Source: Niastella vici (GTDB taxonomy: Bacteria; Bacteroidota; Bacteroidia; Chitinophagales; Chitinophagaceae). From it: 64,000 nucleotides of DNA. Positions 9,797-19,508 of this stretch are shown here, in pieces. The position numbers and the translations under genes are program-made. Position 1 is the first letter of the stretch. Every line of letters begins with the position of its first letter. Under the pieces are notes generated by a model. The model made no database searches, had not been told where the DNA came from, and saw only the letters and a program-made list of their open reading frames with translations. The stretch lies in assembly GCF_002077945.1 (NCBI RefSeq), contig NZ_LVYD01000102.1:310001-374000 (forward strand). Direction: 5' to 3'.

Positions 9797-10810
9797 TCAC
9801 CGGCAGGTGCCGCCGGTTATGAGATATCCTTTTTCGTTGCTTTTCTTTTTTACAGATGCATTCAGTGACAGGGCCACCAGGCTCAGGGCCCTGTCTACAT
9901 CGTCATTCACCTGGAAGTAGCCATAGAACACACAGCCACCCATATTTCCTTCGAGCGTCACGGAAGTGTGATAATACCGCTCCATTTCCTGGATCACTTT
10001 TGTAACCGGCACGCCTGCATAACTGAATTTACCACTGCGCCGTTGCCGGTAAAAGACCGCCTCTTCAGGCACATTCCGCTTCTCTATTTCATTGATCGTG
10101 ATATTGTATGCCACACTCTGGTTTGCATTGATGATCACGGCCTGCAGCTCATTGGAGGCGTTCACTGTTTGCACTTTCACCCGGCCCGTTGTTACCACTA
10201 CCTTGGCAATGCCATTTAAATAAGCTTCCACATTAAAGGACGTACCCAATACGGTTGCGATCACATAGGGCGTATGAACTATAAATGGTTTTTCATGGTT
10301 CGGTTTTACTTCAAAGTAAGCCTCGCCGGTCAACTGCACATCCCGGGTATCGCCATTGAATTGTCCCGGAAAGCTCAGCTTGCTATTTGGTTCCAGCGTT
10401 ATCAACGAACCATCAGGCAGCCTGACTGTTTTTCTTTTACCTGTAGTTACGATCTCCTTATTGGCCGGCACAAACAACACGCCTTTCTTCACACCTAAAT
10501 AATCCGCCCCGGCAATTATAATGATCAGGGCTGCAATCGCCAGCTTTAACCGGTGCAGCCAGATCGTTTGTGAAAATGTACGGGCCGGAATGTACAGGCG
10601 ATTGTGGATCTTTTCCAGTATTTCTTCTGACTGTTTTCTGTCAAGACTCTTCCCCATGTACGTGATATCCGTCTCAAAATCATCCGCCGCTATTTTTTGA
10701 ATATCAGAAATATCCTGATCGTTCAGATAATTCAGCAACCATTCTTCTTCTTCACTGGTCAATTTCTTCTGGGCTAACAAGTATTTCAAATATTCCTGTC
10801 TGTCTTTCAC
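9797..10810 (-). CDS. FecR family anti-sigma factor
   Basis: A 337-residue inner-membrane anti-sigma/sensor protein. The N-terminal cytoplasmic part (1-85) would hold the sigma factor. One TM helix lies at about 88-106 (RLKLAIAALIIIIAGADYLG). A periplasmic FecR domain follows (about 117-215, with LPDGSLITLEPNSKLSFP and LTGEAYFEVKPNHEKPFIV). A DUF4974-like C-terminal domain (about 265-330) ends VKKKSNEKGYLITGG. It sits 74 bp after the ECF sigma gene and 149 bp before the STN-bearing SusC, the usual gene order. It should relay the SusC STN signal to release or activate the sigma factor. Confidence 0.93.
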   Translation of the reverse strand: MKDRQEYLKYLLAQKKLTSEEEEWLLNYLNDQDISDIQKIAADDFETDITYMGKSLDRKQSEEILEKIHNRLYIPARTFSQTIWLHRLKLAIAALIIIIAGADYLGVKKGVLFVPANKEIVTTGKRKTVRLPDGSLITLEPNSKLSFPGQFNGDTRDVQLTGEAYFEVKPNHEKPFIVHTPYVIATVLGTSFNVEAYLNGIAKVVVTTGRVKVQTVNASNELQAVIINANQSVAYNITINEIEKRNVPEEAVFYRQRRSGKFSYAGVPVTKVIQEMERYYHTSVTLEGNMGGCVFYGYFQVNDDVDRALSLVALSLNASVKKKSNEKGYLITGGTCR

Positions 10811-10884
10811 CAGCTAGATTTTATATATTATAAACACGGTTTAATGATTATTTCGGGGGGACTATCCCGGGATATTTTTTCGTT

Positions 10885-11448
10885 TTATACAACGCACCCC
10901 ATACCCGAAACCTTATTCGCATGCTGTCGTACATACTCACCCAAACTGGCCATGGCTGCCGACAAATATTCCTTCACCGTATGCCGCGAGATCTGTAGTT
11001 CTTTGGCCGCCTCTTCATAGGTCTTTCCTTCAAGCTTGCACAACTTTACGATCTTTTGTTTTTGGGGCGAGAGTTGATCGATGCCGCGTTTCAACAACTG
11101 GTAATATTCTTCATACACCGATGCATTTTGCAGTAAGGCATCGCTTTCGGCCAGCAGTTTCCGGTGCAGCTCCTGTTCCCTTAGTTTTTTGCGGGTATAA
11201 TCAATGGACAGATTAAAACTTATTACAAAGATCCAGTTTACAACAGGCTGCTCGTAGTTGATATCCTGCCGCTTTTCCCAAAGCCTGATAAAGACTTCCT
11301 GCAAAATATCTTCCGACACCAATGGGTCTTTTGTGAGCTTCAGGATATTACGATAAACAACCTGGTAATATCGCCAATACAAACTGTCAAAGGCCGACAC
11401 ATCGCCTGCCCGCATTTTAACTACCAATTTAGAATCAGGGCTCTTCAT
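10885..11448 (-). CDS. ECF RNA polymerase sigma-70 factor (Bacteroides type)
   Basis: A 187-residue ECF sigma factor. Region 2 is visible at about residues 15-75 (DSLYWRYYQVVYRNILKLTK, then SEDILQEVFIRLWEKRQDI). Region 4 is at about 125-175 (LSPQKQKIVKLCKLEGKTYE and ISRHTVKEYLSAAMASL). The length and gene order (sigma, FecR, susC-STN) place it with Bacteroidetes sigma factors that activate their own uptake operon. The expected target is the promoter of the 9647 susC operon, and possibly its own operon. The C terminus VSGMGCVV contains a late Cys of unknown meaning. Confidence 0.94.
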   Translation of the reverse strand: MKSPDSKLVVKMRAGDVSAFDSLYWRYYQVVYRNILKLTKDPLVSEDILQEVFIRLWEKRQDINYEQPVVNWIFVISFNLSIDYTRKKLREQELHRKLLAESDALLQNASVYEEYYQLLKRGIDQLSPQKQKIVKLCKLEGKTYEEAAKELQISRHTVKEYLSAAMASLGEYVRQHANKVSGMGCVV

Positions 11449-11535
11449 AAAATGTACGTTTACGTTTTAGTTTTTAACTATGGAATAAGGTTTCGATCTT
11501 GTACTATTTCATATAGAGGCAAACAGGCTATCGCC

Positions 11536-13767
11536 TTATAACTTGATCATTTTCCTGACAAGCTTTTGCCCTTCTGAGCGAATAATTACCGTATACACAC
11601 CCGCTGCAAACCGGCCACCGTCGACAGGGATCACATTCAATCCTGTTGACAGGGTGCGGTTCGTATTGAACAGCATGCGCCCCTGTATATCGAATACGGT
11701 AATGCTTGCCGTTTGTGAACGGGGCGCAGTGATCCGCACGTTTATTTCAGCATCAAATGGGTTCGGCCGTACATCAGCCACATAATCACTACTGGCAACC
11801 GGCGACAGGGTCACCTTGTTGCTGTATTTCCAGGAGCCGTCCTTATAAAACAGCTTCAACCGGTAATAGTAAAATGGCGCATGTACGGTTGGTTTATGTG
11901 TGGTGCTATAAGTAGATTTTGAGGAGGTAGTACCATTTGCCTTTATTTCGGCAATGGGTGACCAGGAAGTATCATTGATGGAATATTCAAGCGTAAAATG
12001 ATCTGTATTCACTTCCTGCGAAGTCTCCCACGACAGCAAATTGGCGGTATCTTTCGCTTCACCCCGTAACAACAACTGATCTGCCGCCAGTGTATTGGCA
12101 ACGCGGAAATACTGGGTGAACCCGCAACCAAAGTCGGGCGACAGGGTGGCCGGATACGCCGGTAAGCCATTGGTAAAGGGAATAACACTGCCATCCCGCT
12201 TTGTTGCATACAGGTAGCCCCTGCCGGCAGCCGAATTTGCCCACCAATACAACCCATCACAATTGGCATCCGTTACTACCAGGCGGTAACAGCCATCGGG
12301 CAATTGAACAGAGTCGGTGTAAATGGTTTGCGCTGCGGTTGGACTGCGTTGTATTATAACAGTGCCATTCAGGTCCTCTATCTTCCATTTTGTTTGCGTA
12401 GCGTAATTATTGCTTTTTATTATTATGGCAAACTGACCCGGAAAATCAGGCGCTGCTACAAAGGAAGATTGCATGCTGTTATTGATCGCATAGCCATCGG
12501 TGGTTCCATTTATCTGCTGTATGGTCACCAAAAAATTGTTTATTGTGCCGGCGTTTAAACTGGTAAGCGCCGACAGGTTGGGCAAACCGATGGTAGTATC
12601 TCTTGAAGGCGCCAGCGCCATGCCTGTTATGGTAACAGTTTGCGGTGTTTGTGCAACTACCCCATATTGCAGCGATACAGAATTGATGGTAGTGGCGCCG
12701 GTATTCTTTATAACAACCACCGGGTTCCCGCAAATGGGATTAGCGCGAAAATTCCCTTCATAATCATTGGGCGCTATAATATTTTCAACCGATGCATCCA
12801 GGTTTTGGTTCCAACCGCCGTAAAAGAACAAAGCCGATTCAATAATATAAGAGGCCGCCCCGTTCCCGGTATAGGTTTGAAAGTTCACATCTACATTCAG
12901 GTTGTTGCCTGCTGTTACCGCGCCCAGCTTGTGTACATTGGCATTCACCTGCTCGCCGGGACACCAACCGGCCCGGTTATACACCCAGGTGCCGGATTGC
13001 GGATATAAATTATTGCTGCCGCAATTATCTTTCCATACCGTTTTTGTTTCTGTTAAACTGCCATTCGCATATACCTGGTAGTATTTGCTGCAGAATTCTG
13101 AACACCCCGTATTATCGCTGCCATGACCGGTAACGGTGAAATTCATTTCTGCCTGCTGGGTATTGGCTGGAACCGTTGCATTGGTAGCCGGCAGATAATT
13201 CTCTATGGGATTGCCTGAATTACCAAAAGGAAAAGCGCCATGCCATAGTCTTTTGATACCGGTCACATTCCGTGGCGGCGTGCCCTCAATAAAAGCAAAT
13301 TTGATGTTCCCGGTAAAGCCACCGGAATAATTATGATAGCTGAGCCGGATGGCCGCGGCATTTTTTAAAACCGGGTAATAATCGGTGACATCAAAATAAT
13401 ACCGTTGTTTCCAATTCCAGGATGTTCTGGGATAGGATGCATTGGCATAAGGTGTAATAAGCCGCGACAACTCGAACGTATCGGTAGGCGTCATCAAAAA
13501 ATTCTGAACGGTGTAATCCCAGTCGCCGCAATACTGGGTGCCAGCCGGGCATTGATATTTGCCCAGGGTAAACACCATAATTATTTTTCTATAGGAAACG
13601 GAACCGGAAGGAAATGTTACAGGCGTGTCGAAGTCGTTATAATAATCAAGGTGCACATCGTTTTGTGCCTGCACCCAGGTTGTATCGCCGGGGTTGGCTA
13701 AAACTTTTGCAGTATTAGAACAAACTATGATCAGCAATAAAACAAATGCCCGTACAAAATATCTCAT
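11536..13767 (-). CDS. PNGase F-like peptide-N-glycosidase with type IX sorting domain
   Basis: A 743-residue secreted protein with a signal peptide (1-24). Residues about 30-330 match the two-domain PNGase F fold. CPAGTQYCGDWDYTVQ (73-88) corresponds to the PNGase F C..C..WD segment that carries catalytic Asp (here probably D84). GCSEFC (221-226) carries the equivalent of the second catalytic acid (E224). TWVYNRAGWCPG (260-271) matches the conserved RAGWCPG motif. Additional beta domains follow. The C terminus (about 665-743; NPFDAEINV, FDIQGRMLF, GVYTVIIRSEGQKLVRKMI) is a type A type IX sorting domain, so it is exported and probably surface-anchored. It should release N-glycans from Asn. 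It lies near the sialidase locus, upstream of the ECF sigma gene on the same strand. Confidence 0.85.
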   Translation of the reverse strand: MRYFVRAFVLLLIIVCSNTAKVLANPGDTTWVQAQNDVHLDYYNDFDTPVTFPSGSVSYRKIIMVFTLGKYQCPAGTQYCGDWDYTVQNFLMTPTDTFELSRLITPYANASYPRTSWNWKQRYYFDVTDYYPVLKNAAAIRLSYHNYSGGFTGNIKFAFIEGTPPRNVTGIKRLWHGAFPFGNSGNPIENYLPATNATVPANTQQAEMNFTVTGHGSDNTGCSEFCSKYYQVYANGSLTETKTVWKDNCGSNNLYPQSGTWVYNRAGWCPGEQVNANVHKLGAVTAGNNLNVDVNFQTYTGNGAASYIIESALFFYGGWNQNLDASVENIIAPNDYEGNFRANPICGNPVVVIKNTGATTINSVSLQYGVVAQTPQTVTITGMALAPSRDTTIGLPNLSALTSLNAGTINNFLVTIQQINGTTDGYAINNSMQSSFVAAPDFPGQFAIIIKSNNYATQTKWKIEDLNGTVIIQRSPTAAQTIYTDSVQLPDGCYRLVVTDANCDGLYWWANSAAGRGYLYATKRDGSVIPFTNGLPAYPATLSPDFGCGFTQYFRVANTLAADQLLLRGEAKDTANLLSWETSQEVNTDHFTLEYSINDTSWSPIAEIKANGTTSSKSTYSTTHKPTVHAPFYYYRLKLFYKDGSWKYSNKVTLSPVASSDYVADVRPNPFDAEINVRITAPRSQTASITVFDIQGRMLFNTNRTLSTGLNVIPVDGGRFAAGVYTVIIRSEGQKLVRKMIKL

Positions 13768-14054
13768 TTGTTGCAGTTAACTTGGTTGAATAACTTTTTA
13801 AATGCTTTTCAGCGGGTACGGTTATTGTAATATTATTATTACGTTAAGCCAATGAAAAAAGGGGGAGACAGGCGGGGCTCAATACCGGGACAACATCGGG
13901 ACAAACGGGTTTATCCACAATATTCAATCCCCTTTTACGTGTATCCACTTAAAAAATCTCCTCCTGCAACATTGATATTTGTTGCTTCAAAATTTTGTTT
14001 GAATGGGCATGGCATTGCCCTGGTGTCCTGCACCATTCTGTATGCCTAATCGCT

Positions 14055-15761
14055 TTATAAGGCGGCTACCAGTTCTTCCAGTGCAACATCGTCCTGTACG
14101 TTGATCTTTTTGCGGATGCGCTGTCTTGTTTTTTTTATGGAATCCGGCGCTATCCCTAACATGCCGGCCATTTCCCGTTTCGACAGCTTTAACTTCATTA
14201 AGGCGAGTAAACGTTGTTCTGAAGGCGTTAAGTCGGGGAACTGTAATTTTAGTTTATCGAAAAATCCTGTTTGTACTTTTTCAAACAGGCTTCTGAATTC
14301 GTTCCAGTCATCTTCCGTTAAAATGGAATACTGCCGCAGCTTGGTGGCAATCTCTTCTTTTTCCTGCAACACGGTGTGTTGTTCGGGCAAAGCATGCAGG
14401 TGTTCAATTTCCCGTTTAAACTGGTCAATCAGCTGATTCTTCTCCCGTGCACTTTCAATATAATATTTCAATTGCATCGCGGCATTGTTCAGCAACGCTG
14501 CATCTTTCTTTTGTTTTAACTGCTGCCTGAAAATAAGCTGGGCCGCAATCACCAGCACCAGCAATATCACCACGATGATGAAATTGCGCAAAAGCTCACT
14601 TTTGCTTTTTTCGCTTTCCAGCAATTTTATTTCCGACAAATGCAATTCAACCGCCACCTTTTGCTCGGCCTGGCTGAATATCAGGGCATCACGATGCTGG
14701 TTCAGTTTATTTACCACCCGGCGGGCTGTATCGAGGTAGAAAAAGGCACTATCGAATCGTTTTATATATTTGAACAACCGGGCTCTTTGCAGGGCGTAAT
14801 AAACAAAAGGACGTTGATCACCCTGTTTGTTTATGACATCGCGGGCCTCATCCAGTTTCGCCCTGGCGTCGCCCAGCTTATTATTGTTCAGGTCAAGACT
14901 GGCCAGCATACAAATGGTATTGGCCGCACTGGCCCACTCCTTGCTTTGCATACTCAACGTATAATCTGTTTTCAGTAAGGGAATGGCAGCCTCATATTTT
15001 TCTAAAAAATAATACACCGAGCCCAGGTTGCCGGAAAGAATTCCTGTCCAGGGAATATTATGTACCGCATGGGCAGTATCCAGGCCCATTTTGAAATACA
15101 GAATGGCGCTGTCATATTGTTTCAACTCCCTGTAAGCGAGGCCAAGGGTGTTCAGCGTGCGAATAGCATAGAGGCTATTGTTATAAGGATATTTTATGGC
15201 TTGCCGCAGATACCCTTTTGCTTTTTCATAATTGCCGAAATCACAATAGATATAACCCAGATCATATAAATAACGGCTTGCATTTGGATAATTTTCATAT
15301 CCTGTTGTGCCAATAATATTATTGGCCTTTATCATATACTCGAAGGCCTGGGGAAATTTGTTCTGCCTGTAATACAGCCACCCCATATTATTATAGATCT
15401 CTGCTTCGGGCTCCTTCAGCTCGTTTTCCAAAGCCATTTCCAGGGCAGTGGTAAAGAATGCAAGGGCCTTATCGCCGGGCAAAGGAAAATATTCCTTATG
15501 ATAATCACCCATAGCAATAACAGAGAATATTTTTAATGGAATGTCGTGAATGGCAGTGGCCCATTTGTTGATGCGGTTCAACGCAGTGAGGGCCTGGGCC
15601 GAATCGAGGTGAATGATCTGATCGTTGTAAATTTTTCGGGCAACAGCCAGCCGTTCTTTGGGCGCTGCCTTTTGCAACACGGCTAAATAATCGGATTGTC
15701 CGGGCCATGCAAAGCCCATCAAAGGTAGCAGTAAGCACAGCAGTGCAACAGTGGTTCTCAT
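14055..15761 (-). CDS. TPR membrane protein with C-terminal LuxR-like HTH
   Basis: A 568-residue regulator: signal peptide or anchor (1-18), a periplasmic array of TPR-like helices (about 40-350; YNNMGWLYYRQNKFPQAFEY, TLGLAYRELKQYDSAILYF), and one TM helix at about 393-412 (NFIIVVILLVLVIAAQLIF). A charged coiled-coil segment (about 413-470) leads to a cytoplasmic helix-turn-helix at about 510-556 (LTPSEQRLLALMKLKLSKRE, GIAPDSIKKTRQRIRKK). Such proteins are common one-component regulators in Chitinophagaceae. It lies between the PNGase-like gene and the divergently transcribed phosphodiesterase gene, so either could be its target; this is not shown by the sequence. Confidence 0.85.
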   Translation of the reverse strand: MRTTVALLCLLLPLMGFAWPGQSDYLAVLQKAAPKERLAVARKIYNDQIIHLDSAQALTALNRINKWATAIHDIPLKIFSVIAMGDYHKEYFPLPGDKALAFFTTALEMALENELKEPEAEIYNNMGWLYYRQNKFPQAFEYMIKANNIIGTTGYENYPNASRYLYDLGYIYCDFGNYEKAKGYLRQAIKYPYNNSLYAIRTLNTLGLAYRELKQYDSAILYFKMGLDTAHAVHNIPWTGILSGNLGSVYYFLEKYEAAIPLLKTDYTLSMQSKEWASAANTICMLASLDLNNNKLGDARAKLDEARDVINKQGDQRPFVYYALQRARLFKYIKRFDSAFFYLDTARRVVNKLNQHRDALIFSQAEQKVAVELHLSEIKLLESEKSKSELLRNFIIVVILLVLVIAAQLIFRQQLKQKKDAALLNNAAMQLKYYIESAREKNQLIDQFKREIEHLHALPEQHTVLQEKEEIATKLRQYSILTEDDWNEFRSLFEKVQTGFFDKLKLQFPDLTPSEQRLLALMKLKLSKREMAGMLGIAPDSIKKTRQRIRKKINVQDDVALEELVAAL

Positions 15762-16216
15762 GTTCAGTTAGTTCAGAGGTTCAGGTTTAATCGTAATAGT
15801 CAAAAACAAAACAATGGTATGGAGGCTTAATGGCCAGGATAGTACTTACCTGGTCAAAAAAACAAAACCGCTTTTTTGGAAATAACATACTCCGGATGTC
15901 CGTCCCGATGGTTATCGGTAGGCAGGGAGGTTGCTGCAGCAATCATTACGGTTAATGGTTAATGCAGGCAAGAAATCAAAATATAACAACAATCATGCTG
16001 GCGGAGATATCAGGCTTGAAAAACAGTCAGTGAACTGCGATAATAAAAAATAATTCTCAATATAAAAAACAATTTTTCAAAATAGTACCATATAACCGTT
16101 TTTTCAGTCAATTGGTTGGTTTGCCGGTTAAGAATGGTAAACCAGACATTTTAACGGGATTAAGGGAACATATAGTTCAAATTATTAAGTGTCATAACCT
16201 TCTAATTATACGACTC
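15762..16216. other. Divergent intergenic region
   Basis: This 455-bp gap separates the minus-strand TPR/HTH regulator from the plus-strand phosphodiesterase, so both promoters should lie here. It is AT-rich near the phosphodiesterase. A 12-bp perfect palindrome, TTGCTGCAGCAA, lies at 15931-15942. I see no small gene with good coding features and no clear TAnnTTTG promoter box. Confidence 0.5.
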
Positions 16217-17563
16217 ATGATGAAACAATTATTGGTAGCTGGTTGTGCTTTTATAGTAGGCGCATCAACCCTCACCGCCCAGGATTCGCATGTTATCCTC
16301 ATTAGCATCGATGGCCTGCGGCCCGAATTTTACCGGGATGCCGCCTGGAATATGGTAAACCTGAGGCAGGCCATGGAAGGCGGCGCTTATGCTGAAGGGG
16401 TAGACGGTGTGTTTCCTACTGTCACCTACCCTTCCCATACTACTATTATCTCAGGCGTAAAACCGTTGAAACATGGCGTTTATTATAATACGCCTTCAGA
16501 ACCGCTGGGTGTAACCGGAAACTGGTTCTGGAAATATGAGAATATAAAGGTGCCTACCTTGTTCAGCGTCGCTAAGGAGAAAGGCCTGAAGACCGCTTCT
16601 GTTTTCTGGCCTGTATCTGTTGGTGGACCAGCCACCTATAATATTCCTGAAAACTGGTATCTGCCAAAGGAAAAAGGACAGGACCGTGTAATGTCAAAGG
16701 CATTGCAGGATAATGCCACTCCACCCGGATTGTACGAAGAATTGGAACAACAGGCCACCGGCAAAATGGAGGAGATCGATTTCAATGGCGACTACCTTAC
16801 CATGGATGAGAATTTTGCCCGCATGAGCTGCTATCTTATTCAGCAATACAAACCCGCCTTACTGGCTGTGCACCTTGTTACTGTTGACCACTTTGAACAT
16901 GAACAGGGCCGTGATGGCGATAAGGTAAGAGCTGCCATTGCCAATGTTGACAGGGCCATAAAAAGCATCAGGGAAGCCGTGCAAAAAGCAGGCATTGCCG
17001 ATAAAACCACTTTCATTGTTACCGGCGATCATGGCTTTGTAGATATTCATGCCAACATTGCACCCAATGTACTGTTGGCGAAAGCCGGTTTGTACGATCC
17101 GCAAAAACCCGAAAACTGGAAGGCCTATTTTCATTCAGCCGGCGGCTCGGTATTTCTGCAATTGAAAGACAAAAACGACAAACAAACAAAAGAGAAAGTG
17201 TTGCAGTTGTTAAACAGTTTACCCCCACAACAACAAAGAACATTCATTATTAAAAACCGCGAAGAGCTGGATGCAGTTGGGGCCGATGGCACAGCTGCGT
17301 TCGCATTGGCGGCAAAACAGGGTTATGGTTTTACCGTAGCTGCCACCGGCGAATTCCTGCGTGCGGGTAAAGGCGGTAACCACGGCTTTTATCCTGATTT
17401 CAAAGAAATACAAACCGGTTTTGTAGCCTTTGGCTATGGTATTAAAAAAGGCGTGGTGATTCCGCAAATGGGGCTGGTTGATATTGCGCCGCTGATCAGT
17501 AAATTATTAAATCTCAATATGCCCGCTGGCGACGGTGTTTTGCTGGAAGGATTGTTGAAGTAA
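16217..17563 (+). CDS. Ectonucleotide pyrophosphatase/phosphodiesterase (alkaline phosphatase superfamily)
   Basis: A 448-residue secreted NPP-type hydrolase. The reading frame opens at 16112, but I place the start at 16217, where a signal peptide begins (MMKQLLVAGCAFIVGASTLTA). Metal and catalytic motifs are all present: ISIDGLRPEF (metal Asp 32), FPTVTYPSHTT (nucleophile Thr 70), VDHFEHEQG, TGDHGF, and a late GGNHGF. These define the two-zinc centre of nucleotide pyrophosphatases/phosphodiesterases. Length is normal for bacterial members. It is convergent with the sialidase gene and separated from it by a strong hairpin terminator. It may cleave nucleotide sugars or phosphodiesters released from host or microbial material; the substrate is not evident. 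Confidence 0.9.
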   Translation: MMKQLLVAGCAFIVGASTLTAQDSHVILISIDGLRPEFYRDAAWNMVNLRQAMEGGAYAEGVDGVFPTVTYPSHTTIISGVKPLKHGVYYNTPSEPLGVTGNWFWKYENIKVPTLFSVAKEKGLKTASVFWPVSVGGPATYNIPENWYLPKEKGQDRVMSKALQDNATPPGLYEELEQQATGKMEEIDFNGDYLTMDENFARMSCYLIQQYKPALLAVHLVTVDHFEHEQGRDGDKVRAAIANVDRAIKSIREAVQKAGIADKTTFIVTGDHGFVDIHANIAPNVLLAKAGLYDPQKPENWKAYFHSAGGSVFLQLKDKNDKQTKEKVLQLLNSLPPQQQRTFIIKNREELDAVGADGTAAFALAAKQGYGFTVAATGEFLRAGKGGNHGFYPDFKEIQTGFVAFGYGIKKGVVIPQMGLVDIAPLISKLLNLNMPAGDGVLLEGLLK

Positions 17564-17579
17564 GATCATATTATGGAAA

Positions 17580-17622
17580 GGGCGGGTCTTCCGCCAACTG
17601 GCGGAAGGCCCGCCCTCTTTTT
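17580..17622 (+). terminator. Rho-independent terminator after the phosphodiesterase gene
   Basis: A 16-bp stem with one G-T wobble (left arm 17580-17595, right arm 17600-17615), a 4-nt loop and a trailing TCTTTTTAT. It begins 16 bp after the stop codon and also separates the convergent sialidase gene. Confidence 0.9.
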
Positions 17623-17635
17623 ATAACGGGGAATT

Positions 17636-19357
17636 TCACGGAAGCAATTCCTTTAATTTAATTTGTTGAAACACCAGATCGCACTGGCTGCTTTCGTATA
17701 CTATACCAATTGTATCGGCATCTATGCTGGTTAAACAGGAGTAGCCGCGGCTTTTCCATTCATCGAGCAGGATCTTATTGACGGCAGGCCAGGTGACACC
17801 GTCATCATAACTTACCCTGATGGTCATATGATGCCTGATAGTTTTTGAATCGGGGTTGGCAAATACCAATACCGACTTCTTTTGTCCCCGTCCGAACGCC
17901 AACCCGGCAGTATCGTTCTGGCGGGGATCATCCGGGCGGGCTTTTTCTACATAATCATGCCTGATGATACTGGCCATACAAACCGGTTCATGTAAAGCAC
18001 CACGGCTGGCAGGATGTTCAGTCCAGTCCGCACCCAGGTTATGAGTGATGGCAATTACCCGGCCGTTGGTGTCACCAGTATCTGTTTTGTTTTTATTACA
18101 ACGCATGTTGAGCATGAGGGTACCATCAGACAATTCAACCGCCATATTTTCGGTGGTAGATTCCTTCGAGGCGCGGTTGCTTGTATGCCAGGTGTTTCCA
18201 CCGTCTTTGCTATAAGTGATATTTGAAAATGCTTTACCCGTTTTGTCGCGGCCCTGGGTCGGAAAAACAAGTGTTCCATCCCGTAATGTAATGCCCGCGC
18301 CGGGAGCAGGCGCCCACAACCACCAGTCTTCCTGTTTACACTGGCTGGTTATATTAACGGGTTTGCTCCAGGTTTTTCCATTGTCTTCACTTTTTACGAT
18401 CAGGAACTGGGCAGTTTGCTTTACATCAAAACCCGGCTGCGAGCCTTTATTCCGCCACTGGTGATTCCAGTCCTTACTGGCTGAAGTGAGCCCTTCTATC
18501 CATTTTCCCTGTTCATCAAGCACGCCATGCATCCACAACCCGGCAATATAGATGGCGCCGGTATTTTTATCGACCAGGATATTTGCGTCAGAAACGCCAT
18601 TGAATTTTTCGGGTAATCCGCCCCATTCATCCATATCGATAGCGATCTGCATAGGCAACCAGGTTTTGCCGCCATCCACACTGCGGCTTACCCCTATATC
18701 AATATCTCCCTGCAGATCGCGCGCGCTCTCCCGGCGTACATCATAGATGGCAAGCAGGGCGCCATCGTTGGCAGTGGCCAGCCCGGGAATACGATAGGTG
18801 TGAACGCTGTCCTGGTTATGCTGTCTTAACGCAATGCCTGTTCGCTGTTGCAGGGTCGACAAGCCTGCTATTTTTATTGACCGGCCATTCACGGTTGCCT
18901 GTATTGCATTGATGCTTATTACATGTAACAGGGAAACATCCTGCTTTAATTCAGCCGATAACCAGAAATAGTGATCACCTGCCTTTAATGATTGATCGCC
19001 TTTGATCACCAGCTTCTCCCCTGCTTTGGTTGATTCACCAAACAGGTGTAATTTACCGGGGTCCCACAGGTTGTACATTCCTGAATCAGCGCCAACATAA
19101 AAAAGCCTGAGCTGTTTTATATCTTTCCACGATGAACTGCCCGCCGTACTGAATACCATTTCAGCAAGCGATGCTTTATTGACAGCCTTATCAATATGCA
19201 TATGAATACGCACAACCGGATTGTTTGTTTTCTGCAGTAATACAGGTACCTGGTAATGGGTTTGGGTAATAACGATATTCTGCGATGGCTTTGCAACCAA
19301 CACAAAAGGCATCAAACAAAAAGCCAGACTATATAATACAACTCTTGAAATATTCAT
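17636..19357 (-). CDS. Exo-alpha-sialidase (neuraminidase, BNR repeats)
   Basis: A 573-residue secreted sialidase. It has a signal peptide (1-22) and a beta-sandwich N-terminal domain (about 28-175). The GH33 six-bladed propeller opens with HTYRIPGL (arginine-triad Arg 189). Four Asp-boxes are visible: SVDGGKTW, SEDNGKTW, SKDGGNTW and SYDDGVTW. GIVYESS near the C terminus fits the family's Tyr/Glu pair region. It removes terminal sialic acids from glycoconjugates. It is the third gene of the susC-susD-sialidase operon, 151 bp after susD, with an inverted-repeat element in that gap. No lipobox is seen, so it is probably periplasmic or secreted. Confidence 0.93.
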   Translation of the reverse strand: MNISRVVLYSLAFCLMPFVLVAKPSQNIVITQTHYQVPVLLQKTNNPVVRIHMHIDKAVNKASLAEMVFSTAGSSSWKDIKQLRLFYVGADSGMYNLWDPGKLHLFGESTKAGEKLVIKGDQSLKAGDHYFWLSAELKQDVSLLHVISINAIQATVNGRSIKIAGLSTLQQRTGIALRQHNQDSVHTYRIPGLATANDGALLAIYDVRRESARDLQGDIDIGVSRSVDGGKTWLPMQIAIDMDEWGGLPEKFNGVSDANILVDKNTGAIYIAGLWMHGVLDEQGKWIEGLTSASKDWNHQWRNKGSQPGFDVKQTAQFLIVKSEDNGKTWSKPVNITSQCKQEDWWLWAPAPGAGITLRDGTLVFPTQGRDKTGKAFSNITYSKDGGNTWHTSNRASKESTTENMAVELSDGTLMLNMRCNKNKTDTGDTNGRVIAITHNLGADWTEHPASRGALHEPVCMASIIRHDYVEKARPDDPRQNDTAGLAFGRGQKKSVLVFANPDSKTIRHHMTIRVSYDDGVTWPAVNKILLDEWKSRGYSCLTSIDADTIGIVYESSQCDLVFQQIKLKELLP

Positions 19358-19397
19358 ATTCGATCTGTCAAAATTATTCGTGAATCCAAAATGTTGC

Positions 19398-19507
19398 TGT
19401 TACCTGTTACCAGGTTCCGGTTACCGGGCATAAAATCCGGAGATCCCGACTATTGATAGCGTGATCTAAATACAAGTCCTGGCAACTGGTAACTGGCAAC
19501 CGGCACC
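19398..19507. repeat. Dispersed inverted repeat, copy B (GGTTACCGG family)
   Basis: Arms rich in GTTACC and GGTAAC face each other: left arm about 19398-19429, right arm about 19478-19505. It fills the susD-sialidase gap. The same family occurs at 3316-3375 and 24757-24871. Confidence 0.7.
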
Positions 19508-19508
19508 C

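Noticed and set aside
15931-15942. TTGCTGCAGCAA palindrome as an operator
   Set aside because: A single 12-bp palindrome without a second copy or promoter box is weak evidence; noted only in the intergenic entry.
16112-16216. Extended N terminus of the phosphodiesterase
   Set aside because: A signal peptide begins at 16217; the upstream 35 codons would bury it.
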